Assembly: GCA_964501535.1 (NCBI GenBank)
Contig: CAZCSV010000006.1
Span: forward strand, 62,001 to 126,000
DNA length: 64,000 nt
Source: FEN-1279 sp964501535
GTDB lineage: Bacteria > Bacteroidota > Ignavibacteria > Tepidaquicellales > Tepidaquicellaceae
Direction: 5' to 3'
How positions within the stretch are numbered: the first letter of the stretch is position 1; each line of letters starts with the position of its first letter. The notes under the pieces were generated by a model that made no database searches, was not told the DNA's origin, and saw only the letters and a list, made by a program, of their open reading frames with translations. The position numbers and the translations under genes were made by a program. Shown here piece after piece: positions 17,782 through 26,036 of this stretch.

Positions 17782-18648
17782 ATGTTTAATTTTGTATCCT
17801 TAAATGTCAAATGTCCGGTCTGCGGAGCATCTTTTATGGATGGAGAATGTCTGGTAGACAATGAACTCAGCATTAAATTAAATATTAAAATCGGGTCAAA
17901 AGAAGGCACAATTAATTTAAGCTCGATTTACGGAAGTTACAATTATATTTGCTCGATTGATACCCCGAAAGACGTCATTGCAGAGTTCAGCTGTCCGCAT
18001 TGCAAAGAAAAATTGCCATTCAGTATAGAATGTAAAATATGTAAAGCACCGATGGTTTCTTTAAGTCTTGATTTGGAAGGTAAGGTTTGTATTTGCTCAA
18101 GGTCGGGTTGTAAAAATCATACGATTGAGTTCAATGATTTGACGCTTGCGCTGACAAAATTTTACCAGGAATACGGTTATATACAGGACAGTACGCCTGA
18201 AGCAAGAGAATTTATGGAGATAGTCGAGCCTGAAATAGATGAGAATCATGAAATCCTTGAAACGGGTACTTTTCTTCATGCATATTGTCCGCACTGCAAG
18301 AAGAGTCTGATTGACGATGACATGTTAAAACTTAAGATTGTGAACGAGAAAAACGAATCGGGATTTGTTATGTTAAGTCCTTTTCTGAATATTTTTTCAT
18401 CAAAGTCGTCAATATTTCTTGCGGAGGGAAAACCTGTCGGTGATTTAAGATGCTATCACTGCGATGAAAGTCTGATGATTACGGATAAAAATTGCTCGGT
18501 ATGCGGTTCGCAGGTTGCGAGGATTTACATAAGCGCAAGGTCTAAACTTATAGATTTTTATATCTGCTCTAAAAAAGGATGCAGGTGGCACGGATTGAGC
18601 GAAGAGGATATTAATGACATTAAATTGGAAAACAGTATGGAGTGGTAG
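17782..18648 (+). CDS. Internally duplicated zinc-ribbon protein, unknown function
   Basis: This 288-residue protein starts after a strong ribosome site ('CGGAGG'). It is built from two similar halves, each with the same four metal-binding elements. First half: CPVC (11-14), CPHC (71-74), CKIC (84-87) and 'CSRSGCKNH' (105-113). Second half: CPHC (169-172), CYHC (224-227), CSVC (238-241) and 'CSKKGCRWH' (262-270). Such spacing suggests two zinc ribbons per half. No signal peptide or membrane helix is present, so it should be cytoplasmic. I do not recognise a named family. It is separated from the Fe-S operon downstream by 160 bp and may be independent. Confidence 0.8.
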   Translation: MFNFVSLNVKCPVCGASFMDGECLVDNELSIKLNIKIGSKEGTINLSSIYGSYNYICSIDTPKDVIAEFSCPHCKEKLPFSIECKICKAPMVSLSLDLEGKVCICSRSGCKNHTIEFNDLTLALTKFYQEYGYIQDSTPEAREFMEIVEPEIDENHEILETGTFLHAYCPHCKKSLIDDDMLKLKIVNEKNESGFVMLSPFLNIFSSKSSIFLAEGKPVGDLRCYHCDESLMITDKNCSVCGSQVARIYISARSKLIDFYICSKKGCRWHGLSEEDINDIKLENSMEW

Positions 18649-18808
18649 GTCTTTATGTTAACGAAAGATAATGTTAGAAGGATTTAAAAATACGTAATAA
18701 TATTTGTTCAATTATTTTGAAATATCCTTCCTATCTCAATTTAAAATTATTTTTTCATTTTCAATAAAATCAAATTATTATTAATAAAATAATTATTTAA
18801 TATTTATT

Positions 18809-19369
18809 ATGCGTATAAACAGAATAAGTACAACAAATACTGTAATAGAAGCCGATGAATCAATCGATTTGGAATTAATTGAACCACTGATAAAGAAATA
18901 CAAGGGCAAAAAGGGAAATTTAATTCCTTTGTTGCAGGGTGCACAGAATATATATGGTTACATTCCAAAAAAGGTTTTTGAAAAGATTTCAGCGGATACG
19001 GGTTTGAATTTAAACGACATGTACGGTGTGGCAACATTTTATGCACAGTTCAGGCTGAATCCCGTCGGAAAATATATTATCAGGGTATGCCACGGAACAG
19101 CTTGTCATGTTCAGGGAGCAACTGCGATAACAGACGAACTCGTTAGCTTTCTCGGGGTAAAGGACGGCGAGACCACACCAGACAGGATTTTCACCCTTGA
19201 ATCTGTTGCATGTCTGGGATGCTGCTCGCTTGCACCGGTTATGATGATTGGCGACGATACTTTCGGGAAATTGAATAAAAAGAAAACTGTCGATGTGATA
19301 AAAGATATTAAGAGAAGGGAATCGCTGGCGGCAAAAGAAAAATTAACGGATAATATTTCCAAGAATTAA
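18809..19369 (+). CDS. NuoE/HydC-like 2Fe-2S (thioredoxin-fold) subunit of a bifurcating-type complex
   Basis: 186 residues. After a variable N-terminus come the family features 'NLIPLLQGAQNIYGYIP' and 'GVATFYAQFRLNPVGKYIIRVCHGTACHVQGA', then 'VACLGCCSLAPVMMI'. The four cluster ligands are C-x4-C (CHGTAC) and C-x3-C (CLGCC). This is the 24-kDa NuoE fold, shared by complex I, HydC of bifurcating hydrogenases and StnA of Stn transhydrogenases. It carries electrons next to the flavin subunit encoded 42 bp downstream. Because no membrane nuo genes are present here, a soluble complex is more likely than complex I. Confidence 0.92.
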   Translation: MRINRISTTNTVIEADESIDLELIEPLIKKYKGKKGNLIPLLQGAQNIYGYIPKKVFEKISADTGLNLNDMYGVATFYAQFRLNPVGKYIIRVCHGTACHVQGATAITDELVSFLGVKDGETTPDRIFTLESVACLGCCSLAPVMMIGDDTFGKLNKKKTVDVIKDIKRRESLAAKEKLTDNISKN

Positions 19370-19411
19370 AATTATAAATTTATAATAATAAGAAACTAAA
19401 TTTTACGCTTA

Positions 19412-21190
19412 ATGGAAAAAGTACAAGTAATAGTTGGACTTGGTAGTTGTGGGCTTGCGGCGGGAGCGGGTAAAGTCTATGACGAAATAGTAAGAATAAA
19501 AGAAGCAGACAATCTGGACTTCGAACTTAAGAAAACGAGTTGTATCGGGATGTGTTTTAAGGAGCCGTTGGTTGAAGTAATTGATGAAACCGGCGCATAT
19601 CTTTATGGTGAAGTGAACGTGAAAAAGATTGATGAGATAATAGATAAACATATTGTCAAGTTTTCACCGATACCGGAATACATAGTTAAATCGGACAAGT
19701 TCGGAACTCAATATAAGGAATACTTTGAAGGGCAGGTTAAGATTACCTTAAGGAACTGCGGGAATATTGACCCGGAGTCGATTGACGAGTATGAAGCGAG
19801 GAACGGATATGATGCAATTAAAAAAATCGCAAACGAGAAAATTGGTGTAAAGGAAGTCATTAAAACAGTACTTGATTCTGGACTGAGGGGCAGGGGCGGT
19901 GGCGGATTCCCGACGGGTTTAAAATGGAAATTCGCTAATGACAGCATCTCGGATGAAAAATTTATCATATGCAATGCGGACGAAGGCGACCCTGGTGCAT
20001 TTATGGACAGGTCGGTACTGGAAGGTGACCCGCACTCTGTCCTTGAGGGGATGATTATAGGTGCTTATTCAATCGGAGCTTCATTCGGTTATATTTATTG
20101 CCGTGCGGAATATCCTCTGGCGGTAAAGCGTCTAAACATTGCAATCGAACAGGCAAGAAAAAAAGGATATCTGGGAAAAGATATACTTGGCATAGAAGGA
20201 TTTAATTTTGATATTGCTGTTAAGGAAGGTGCCGGAGCTTTCGTGTGCGGAGAAGAGACAGCTTTAATAGCATCGATAGAAGGTGAGCGTGGTATGCCCC
20301 GGAAACGACCTCCTTTCCCAGCTGTATCGGGGCTTTGGAGAAAACCAACAAATATTAATAACGTTGAAACTTACGCAAATATTCCATGGATTATTTTGAA
20401 TGGTGCTGCTGCCTATGCTAAATACGGAACGGAGAAAAGCAAGGGTACAAAGGTATTTGCTTTAACGGGAAAGATTAAAAACGGCGGGTTGGTAGAGGTT
20501 CCGATGGGAATAACCATAAAAGATATTATTTTTAAACTGGGCGGAGGAATAATAGACGATAAGAAATTCAAAGCTGTTCAGCTTGGAGGTCCGTCCGGAG
20601 GTTGCATACCGGAATATCTTTCACATACAATTGTAGATTATGATTCGGTTACTGCTACGGGAGCAATTATGGGTTCGGGCGGTATGGTCGTTATGGATGA
20701 AACAACCTGTATGGTGGATATTGCAAGATTCTTCCTCGATTTCACACAGAAAGAATCTTGCGGTAAATGCACGTTCTGCCGCATCGGGACGAAACGTATG
20801 CTGGAAATCCTTACTCGCATTACCGAAGGTGAAGGAAAGGATGGTGATATAGAAAAACTTGAAGAGTTGTCACATCAGATTAAGGACGGCTCGCTTTGCG
20901 GACTCGGACAAACAGCGCCGAATCCCGTTCTTACGACAATAAAGTATTTCCGTGATGAATACGAAGCACACATCAGGGATAAAAAATGTCCGGCTTTAAA
21001 TTGCAAGAAGCTTCTGACATACGAAATCGTTCCTGATAAATGCACTGGGTGTATGGTATGTAAGAAAGGATGCCCAACGCAGGCAATCGAAGGAGAGAAA
21101 AAAGCCGTTCACTTTATTCATCAGGAACTCTGCATTAAATGCGGTGACTGTTATTCCAAATGTAAGTTTGATGCTATTAAAGTATTTTAG
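19412..21190 (+). CDS. NuoF/HydB-like FMN and NADH-binding subunit with extra Fe-S domains
   Basis: 592 residues in three parts. Residues 1-75 are a thioredoxin-fold 2Fe-2S domain of HndB type ('GLGSCGLAAGAGKVYDE', 'SCIGMCFKEPLVEV'). Residues about 95-520 are the NuoF core: 'GLRGRGGGGFPTG' and 'NADEGDPGAFMDRS' (FMN and NADH), 'GAGAFVCGEETALIASIEG', and the 4Fe-4S motif 'SCGKCTFCRIGT' with a later Cys. The C-terminus adds two ferredoxin clusters ('CTGCMVCKKGCP', 'CIKCGDCYSKC'). This extended form is the one found in electron-bifurcating complexes (HydB, StnB and relatives), where one flavin splits electron pairs between NAD(H) and ferredoxin. It lies between the NuoE-like and the fused 1213-residue subunit genes. 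Confidence 0.93.
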   Translation: MEKVQVIVGLGSCGLAAGAGKVYDEIVRIKEADNLDFELKKTSCIGMCFKEPLVEVIDETGAYLYGEVNVKKIDEIIDKHIVKFSPIPEYIVKSDKFGTQYKEYFEGQVKITLRNCGNIDPESIDEYEARNGYDAIKKIANEKIGVKEVIKTVLDSGLRGRGGGGFPTGLKWKFANDSISDEKFIICNADEGDPGAFMDRSVLEGDPHSVLEGMIIGAYSIGASFGYIYCRAEYPLAVKRLNIAIEQARKKGYLGKDILGIEGFNFDIAVKEGAGAFVCGEETALIASIEGERGMPRKRPPFPAVSGLWRKPTNINNVETYANIPWIILNGAAAYAKYGTEKSKGTKVFALTGKIKNGGLVEVPMGITIKDIIFKLGGGIIDDKKFKAVQLGGPSGGCIPEYLSHTIVDYDSVTATGAIMGSGGMVVMDETTCMVDIARFFLDFTQKESCGKCTFCRIGTKRMLEILTRITEGEGKDGDIEKLEELSHQIKDGSLCGLGQTAPNPVLTTIKYFRDEYEAHIRDKKCPALNCKKLLTYEIVPDKCTGCMVCKKGCPTQAIEGEKKAVHFIHQELCIKCGDCYSKCKFDAIKVF

Positions 21191-21207
21191 TCAAAGGAAA
21201 AAAGATT

Positions 21208-24200
21208 ATGGAAAAATTAAATATAATACTTAACGGAAAAATAGTAAAAGGATTTAAAGGCGAGACAATATTACAGCTTGCTAAGCGAAACGGAATTGAA
21301 ATTCCTACTCTGTGCAATGATGAGAGACTGGAACCATTTTCTTCGTGTTACGTTTGTGTAGTGGAAGTAGAGGGTATGAGAGGTCTTCAACCTTCCTGTT
21401 CGACCAAGATATCAGAAGGCATGAAAATAGTTACAGACAGCGAAAAAGTCAGGCTGTCCAGAAAATCTGCACTGGAACTGCTTCTGAGCAATCATTATGC
21501 GGATTGTGTTGCTCCCTGCAAAATGACCTGTCCTGCAGGTGTCGATGTTCAGGGTTACATTTCACTTATAAATAAAGGAATGTACAGGGAAGCAGTCGGA
21601 TTGATAAAAGAAGTTAATCCTCTTCCTGCTATCTGCGGCAGGGTTTGCGTAAGACCTTGTGAAGTTGCCTGCAGAAGAAATCTATTGGAAGGAAAGGGTG
21701 TCGGTATTGATTACCTGAAACGGTTCGCTACTGATATGGATTTCGAATCTGGAAATAAATATATGCCTGAGGTAAAACCTAAGACGGGCAAGAAAGTATG
21801 CATAATCGGTGCGGGTCCGGGAGGTCTTACTTCTGCCTATTACCTTGCGAAAGAAGGTCACGATGTGGATATATACGAAGCGAGTCCTCATCCCGGCGGA
21901 ATGCTCCGCTATGGCATACCACCGTATCGTTTACCGAATGAAATAATCGATAAGGAAGTAGAAAGCATTACGGATATGGGTGTGAAAATTCATTATAATC
22001 AGAAGCTCGGAGGCAATTTAAGCTTCAAAGATATTAAATCGAAATACGATAGTTTTATTCTAACAATAGGCTCTCAGAATGGTACATCAATAGGATGCGA
22101 AAATGACAAAGCGGAAAATGTTTTATCCGGTATTGATTTCCTGAGAAATATGGAAATGACGGGTCAGAAATATGATTTTCGTGGGAAAAAAGTAGCAGTG
22201 ATAGGCGGCGGGAATACGGCAATGGATTGCTGCAGAACTTCAATGAGATGCGGAGCCGATAAGGTTTATATTATTTACAGAAGAACGGAAAAAGAAATGC
22301 CCGCCAATCCGATTGAAATTCATGAATCAAAGCTGGAAGGCATAGAATACATGTTCCTGACAGCTCCTGCCAAAGTAAATGTTGATGAAAACAACAGATT
22401 GAAAACTTTAAGCTGTTATAAAATGAAGCTTGGTGAGCCTGATTCTTCCGGTCGAAGAAGACCTGTTAAAATTGACGGCTCGGAATTTGAAATTGAACTC
22501 GATATAATACTTGCCGCCATTGGTCAGAAAACAGATGTAAACTTTCTTAACGATATTAATAACAATTCTGATGAAAAGCTTATTGTAAATAAGTGGGGTG
22601 ATATTGAAGCAGATAAAAAGACACTGCAAACTTCAATAAAGAATATCTTTGCTGCAGGAGACGGGGTTACCGGTCCGGCAACATTGATTGAAGCAATAGC
22701 CCAGGGAAGAAAAGCTGCAAAGAGCTGCCATCAGTTGATAACGGGATTGCCAGTTACAGGTGAGCCTTACGAATTTATCAGTAAAAGAGATAACTTCGAA
22801 GTTCAGAAAAATGAAGATTACAAAGGAAAGTATGCAGTACAGGAAAGAGAAGAGATGCCGACAATAAACCCGGATAAAAGAAAAAATTTCAATGAAGTGG
22901 AACTTGGTTATACGAAGAAACAGGCACTGGAGGAAACATTGCGGTGTCTTGAATGCGGTTGCTCGGTTTATTACACATGCGACCTGAAAAAGTACTCGAC
23001 AGAATATGAAGCGGTTCAGACAAAGTTCAGCGGAGAATATAAGAAATATGATGTGGATTTCAGGCATCCTTATATTGAGATAGATAACAACAAATGTATT
23101 CTTTGCTCCAGATGTGTGAGAATTTGTAAAGATGTTGTAGGAGCAAATGCCCTCGGACTTGTGAATCGTGGTTTTGAAACTTATGTCTCGCCGAGTGGTG
23201 GTGCTGCATTAACCGAAACGAATTGTGAATCCTGTGGAATGTGCATAACAACCTGCCCGACGGGTGCCATTACCGAAAACGTTCCGTTCAAACCAGGTCC
23301 GGTAAAGCTTGAATCGGTTGATACAATATGCAACTATTGTTCTACGGGTTGTAAAGTTACGTTACAGCATGTTAACGGATATTTTATGAAAGCTGAAGGA
23401 AAAAAAGGTATAATTAATACCGATACTAATATCTGCCGCTATGCTAAATTCGGCTACCGTTACTTAAATGACGGTACCAGAATAAGAAAACCATTGCTCA
23501 ATGTAAACGGAAAATTCGAGGAAATAGATTTTTCGAAAGCCTATGAAATTATTATATCGAAAATCAAATCCGTGAAACCCGATGAAAATGCATTCTTTGC
23601 AGGTGCAAGGTTGACAAACGAAGAATTATATTTTATACAGAAATTTGCCAGAGCCGGTGTCAGGACAAATAATATTTCCAGTTTCCACTATTTGAACAGG
23701 GGAGGAGGCTATGCCGGTAACTGCATAGCAAACGTGCCGTTCTCTCAAATCGGTAAAGCAGGGAAAATATATTTGCTCGGTTCGGAAATCAATTATGAGA
23801 ATGCCGTTGTGGGATATATGATAAATAATGCAAGATATTACAATAAAACGAAACTTGAATTAATCACAAGCGATGAAAATAGTAGTATGATTCAAAAAGC
23901 AGACAGAACGCTGTTTGTGAAATCTTATTATCATTTCATCAAAGCAGTTAACCATTATATATTATCTAACAATCTTCAAAACGATTTATTCATAAAAGAT
24001 AATGTCGAAGGATACGAAGAATACAAAAAAACATTGTTATTCGAAAACTTCAATTCGTTGTTAAATGAATCCGGTGTATTTTATGAAAAGAGATTGGCGG
24101 ATTTTGCCGCCGACTATAATAACGAAATGAATGCAATAATAATATTTTCCGAAAAACATATATCTTCCAATGCATCGAAGGAATTATTCAATCTTGCGTT

Positions 24201-24849
24201 GATTACCGGAAAGCTAGGAAAGACCTCGAGCGGTCTGATTTCCCTGAAAGAGAAAAATAACTCCCAGGGTTTATTCGATATGGGTATATCGCCCGAACTA
24301 AGAGTCGGCGGAATAGCAAATGCTAATTCCGGGAATGTTGATTTATATGATTCTCTCAAAGCGAGGAAAATAAAAAACATATTCATATTTGGTGAAGACC
24401 CGGTCGGATGTGCGGTTGATAAAAATATTGCGGATGAACTGCTGTCAGGAAAAGATTTCCTCGTGGTTCAGGATTATTTCATAACTGATACTGCGAAAAA
24501 AGCAGATTTGATTTTGCCTGCATCACTTCCGATAGAAAGCGGAGGAAGCTTTACGAATAGTCAGAAATATATACTGAATTTCGATGCAGCTTTAAAATCA
24601 AAAGTAGAAAAGAAAAATGTCGAGCAGCTATCGGATTTGATGAATGCTTTCGATATAAAATCGAACGATGAACAAAACATTACAAATGAAATAGCATCAC
24701 TTTTAAATAAAAAAATTGATGTTAAAAAGGATAAATTATATAATCTGGTATATACGAAGACCGATAACGAGGGAAGAATATTTGACTATGGATGCGACAA
24801 TTTAACGAAACGGTTTGAAGAAAACTTTAACAAAGCATTTGAAAACTGA
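21208..24849 (+). CDS. Fused NuoG-like / GltD-like (NADPH) / FdhA-like iron-sulfur flavoprotein, StnC-like
   Basis: 1213 residues; 'AAAGGA' precedes the ATG. Domains in order: a 2Fe-2S domain (Cys36, 47, 50, 64); His96/Cys100/104/108 and Cys143/147/151/155, resembling the GltD/NfnB Fe-S entry; FAD site 'IGAGPGG' (199-205); NADPH site 'VIGGGNTAMD' (331-340) with 'YRRTEKEMPA' (357-366); second FAD contact 'FAAGDGVTGPATLIEAIAQG' (481-500); two 4Fe-4S clusters (Cys630/633/636/640 and 673/676/679/683); and a molybdopterin-oxidoreductase-like part from about 705 with Cys708/711/715/743. The formate-dehydrogenase active-site Cys/Sec is absent (see findings). The NuoG plus GltD combination is that of StnC from Sporomusa. 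With the two preceding genes it predicts a ferredoxin-linked NADH/NADP+ transhydrogenase; that function is inferred. Confidence 0.88.
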   Translation: MEKLNIILNGKIVKGFKGETILQLAKRNGIEIPTLCNDERLEPFSSCYVCVVEVEGMRGLQPSCSTKISEGMKIVTDSEKVRLSRKSALELLLSNHYADCVAPCKMTCPAGVDVQGYISLINKGMYREAVGLIKEVNPLPAICGRVCVRPCEVACRRNLLEGKGVGIDYLKRFATDMDFESGNKYMPEVKPKTGKKVCIIGAGPGGLTSAYYLAKEGHDVDIYEASPHPGGMLRYGIPPYRLPNEIIDKEVESITDMGVKIHYNQKLGGNLSFKDIKSKYDSFILTIGSQNGTSIGCENDKAENVLSGIDFLRNMEMTGQKYDFRGKKVAVIGGGNTAMDCCRTSMRCGADKVYIIYRRTEKEMPANPIEIHESKLEGIEYMFLTAPAKVNVDENNRLKTLSCYKMKLGEPDSSGRRRPVKIDGSEFEIELDIILAAIGQKTDVNFLNDINNNSDEKLIVNKWGDIEADKKTLQTSIKNIFAAGDGVTGPATLIEAIAQGRKAAKSCHQLITGLPVTGEPYEFISKRDNFEVQKNEDYKGKYAVQEREEMPTINPDKRKNFNEVELGYTKKQALEETLRCLECGCSVYYTCDLKKYSTEYEAVQTKFSGEYKKYDVDFRHPYIEIDNNKCILCSRCVRICKDVVGANALGLVNRGFETYVSPSGGAALTETNCESCGMCITTCPTGAITENVPFKPGPVKLESVDTICNYCSTGCKVTLQHVNGYFMKAEGKKGIINTDTNICRYAKFGYRYLNDGTRIRKPLLNVNGKFEEIDFSKAYEIIISKIKSVKPDENAFFAGARLTNEELYFIQKFARAGVRTNNISSFHYLNRGGGYAGNCIANVPFSQIGKAGKIYLLGSEINYENAVVGYMINNARYYNKTKLELITSDENSSMIQKADRTLFVKSYYHFIKAVNHYILSNNLQNDLFIKDNVEGYEEYKKTLLFENFNSLLNESGVFYEKRLADFAADYNNEMNAIIIFSEKHISSNASKELFNLALITGKLGKTSSGLISLKEKNNSQGLFDMGISPELRVGGIANANSGNVDLYDSLKARKIKNIFIFGEDPVGCAVDKNIADELLSGKDFLVVQDYFITDTAKKADLILPASLPIESGGSFTNSQKYILNFDAALKSKVEKKNVEQLSDLMNAFDIKSNDEQNITNEIASLLNKKIDVKKDKLYNLVYTKTDNEGRIFDYGCDNLTKRFEENFNKAFEN

Positions 24850-24860
24850 ATAAATTAAAT

Positions 24861-25316
24861 ATGGATAAATTTAATTCTGTAGACGATATCCTGGTCTTTG
24901 CGATGAAAAACGAGCAGGAAGCAGTTGATTTTTATTCCCGCCTTGCTGTCAGTTCGAAGAGTGAAGAAATGAAGCTTGTTTTCGAAGAGTTTGCTCAGGA
25001 AGAAGTTAAGCATAAAGCAAGATTAAAGAAAATCCGGGACGAAGGAATATTTACTTTTAAAAAAGAGGAAATAATGGATTTGAATATTTCCGATTACGTT
25101 GTCCATACGGTTCCCCATCCGGATATGAGCTATCCCGAAGCACTTACTCTTGCTATGGCAAAGGAAAAAGCGGCTTTCAAACTTTATATGAGGCTCTCGA
25201 CAAAAGTTGCAGACCCGGGATTGCAGGCTATATTTTTGGATTTAGCACAGGAAGAATCCAAACACAAACTCCGCTTCGAGCTTGAATATGATGAGTATGT
25301 ATTGAGAGAAAATTGA
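24861..25316 (+). CDS. Rubrerythrin-like ferritin-fold di-iron protein
   Basis: 151 residues in a four-helix bundle. Metal ligands are seen as 'NEQEAVDFYSRLA' (helix 1), 'FAQEEVKHKARLKKI' (helix 2, ExxH), 'AKEKAAFKLYMRLS' (helix 3) and 'LAQEESKHKLRFELEYDEYV' (helix 4, ExxH). The rubredoxin domain of classic rubrerythrin is missing. Members of the family reduce peroxide or protect from oxygen. It starts 11 bp after the stop of the Stn-like large subunit, so it is in the same operon, perhaps protecting the oxygen-sensitive clusters or taking electrons from that complex. A terminator follows at 25352-25390. Confidence 0.88.
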   Translation: MDKFNSVDDILVFAMKNEQEAVDFYSRLAVSSKSEEMKLVFEEFAQEEVKHKARLKKIRDEGIFTFKKEEIMDLNISDYVVHTVPHPDMSYPEALTLAMAKEKAAFKLYMRLSTKVADPGLQAIFLDLAQEESKHKLRFELEYDEYVLREN

Positions 25317-25351
25317 AATTTGAATTTAGGATTTGAATTTAAGATTAAAGC

Positions 25352-25390
25352 AAGGCTGCAAAAGTCTCAAAGACTTTTACAGCCTTTTTT
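25352..25390 (+). terminator. Rho-independent terminator of the Stn-like operon
   Basis: A 16-bp stem with one mismatch, 'AAGGCTGCAAAAGTCT' (25352-25367) and 'AGACTTTTACAGCCTT' (25371-25386), a 3-base loop and a run of T. It is 35 bp after the rubrerythrin-like gene. Its inner stem resembles the REP-like arms elsewhere in the window. Confidence 0.85.
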
Positions 25391-25400
25391 GTATACAAAA

Positions 25401-25430
25401 AAACCCGGAAATTATTAAATTCCCGGGTTT
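25401..25430 (-). terminator. Terminator of the ferredoxin gene
   Basis: 'AAACCCGG' and 'CCGGGTTT' form a stem around an AT-rich loop, flanked by A-runs on the left that read as T-runs on the minus strand. It is 25 bp past the ferredoxin stop. Confidence 0.7.
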
Positions 25431-25454
25431 ATGAAAAAAATCAATTAATTCTTA

Positions 25455-25754
25455 CTATCTTCCAACCTGGTCTAAGTGTTCTTTTTTTGCCATCAGCTGT
25501 TCTTTGGTCTCCTGATGGTCAGGATCCATAACAATAGCTTCCGTCGGACAAGCTGGAATACATTGTGGTTCATCATTAAATCCGACACACTCTGTACATT
25601 TATCGGGTACAATGTATGTGTAATCTTCTGATAATGCAGGGAATTCCTGACCGCCGATTGTGTATGGATTTCCTGCCTCATAAATTGCATTATTTGGGCA
25701 TTCAGCTTCACATGCTCCGCAAGCAATGCATTCTTCGGTTATCTTAACTGCCAA
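25455..25754 (-). CDS. 2[4Fe-4S] ferredoxin, Alvin-type
   Basis: 99 residues. Cluster I motif 'CIACGACEAECPNNAI' (residues 13-28); cluster II is 'CTECVGFNDEPQCIPACP', where eight residues separate the second and third ligands instead of two. That insert and the acidic/basic C-terminal tail ('DHQETKEQLMAKKEHL') define the Alvin-type ferredoxins, which work at very low potential. A 'GGAG' site lies before the ATG. It faces the Stn-like operon tail to tail and is a plausible ferredoxin partner for it, but also for 2-oxoacid oxidoreductases elsewhere in the genome. Confidence 0.92.
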   Translation of the reverse strand: MAVKITEECIACGACEAECPNNAIYEAGNPYTIGGQEFPALSEDYTYIVPDKCTECVGFNDEPQCIPACPTEAIVMDPDHQETKEQLMAKKEHLDQVGR

Positions 25755-25969
25755 AACTGAAATCTCCTTTTTGTTTAATATTCAATATATACAAAATTAA
25801 CTCTTATAAAATAAAAAATGAATACTAAAAAACGGAACTTTTAATATTATACCTGATAATAAGCGATAATTTTAAATATATGATTAATACAAATTAAATG
25901 GCGTATATTGCTTCTTAATTTACGAAAATATTTCAGGAAAAATTATTTTTCTTTAGAATAGTAAAATAA

Positions 25970-26008
25970 AAAAATCCCGCTCACATTTTACGTGAGAGCG
26001 GGATTTTT
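25970..26008 (-). terminator. Terminator of the Omp28-like gene
   Basis: 'AAAATCCCGCTCAC' and 'GTGAGAGCGGGATTTTT' pair with a 2-base bulge and a 7-base loop; A-run on the left, T-run on the right, so it could serve both directions. It is 29 bp past the minus-strand stop at 26037. Confidence 0.75.
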
Positions 26009-26036
26009 ACAATCCTCAGCGAAGGATAATTTTGAA

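Noticed and set aside
18809..21190. Respiratory complex I genes nuoE and nuoF
   Set aside because: No membrane subunits follow, and the NuoF-like protein has the extra Fe-S domains of soluble bifurcating complexes.
22633..23067. 144-codon open frame on the minus strand
   Set aside because: Antisense to the large Fe-S flavoprotein gene; no recognisable protein features.
21208..24849. Label as formate dehydrogenase alpha subunit
   Set aside because: The C-terminal region resembles it, but the catalytic Cys/Sec motif is missing and the main part is NuoG/GltD-like; the operon fits a transhydrogenase better.
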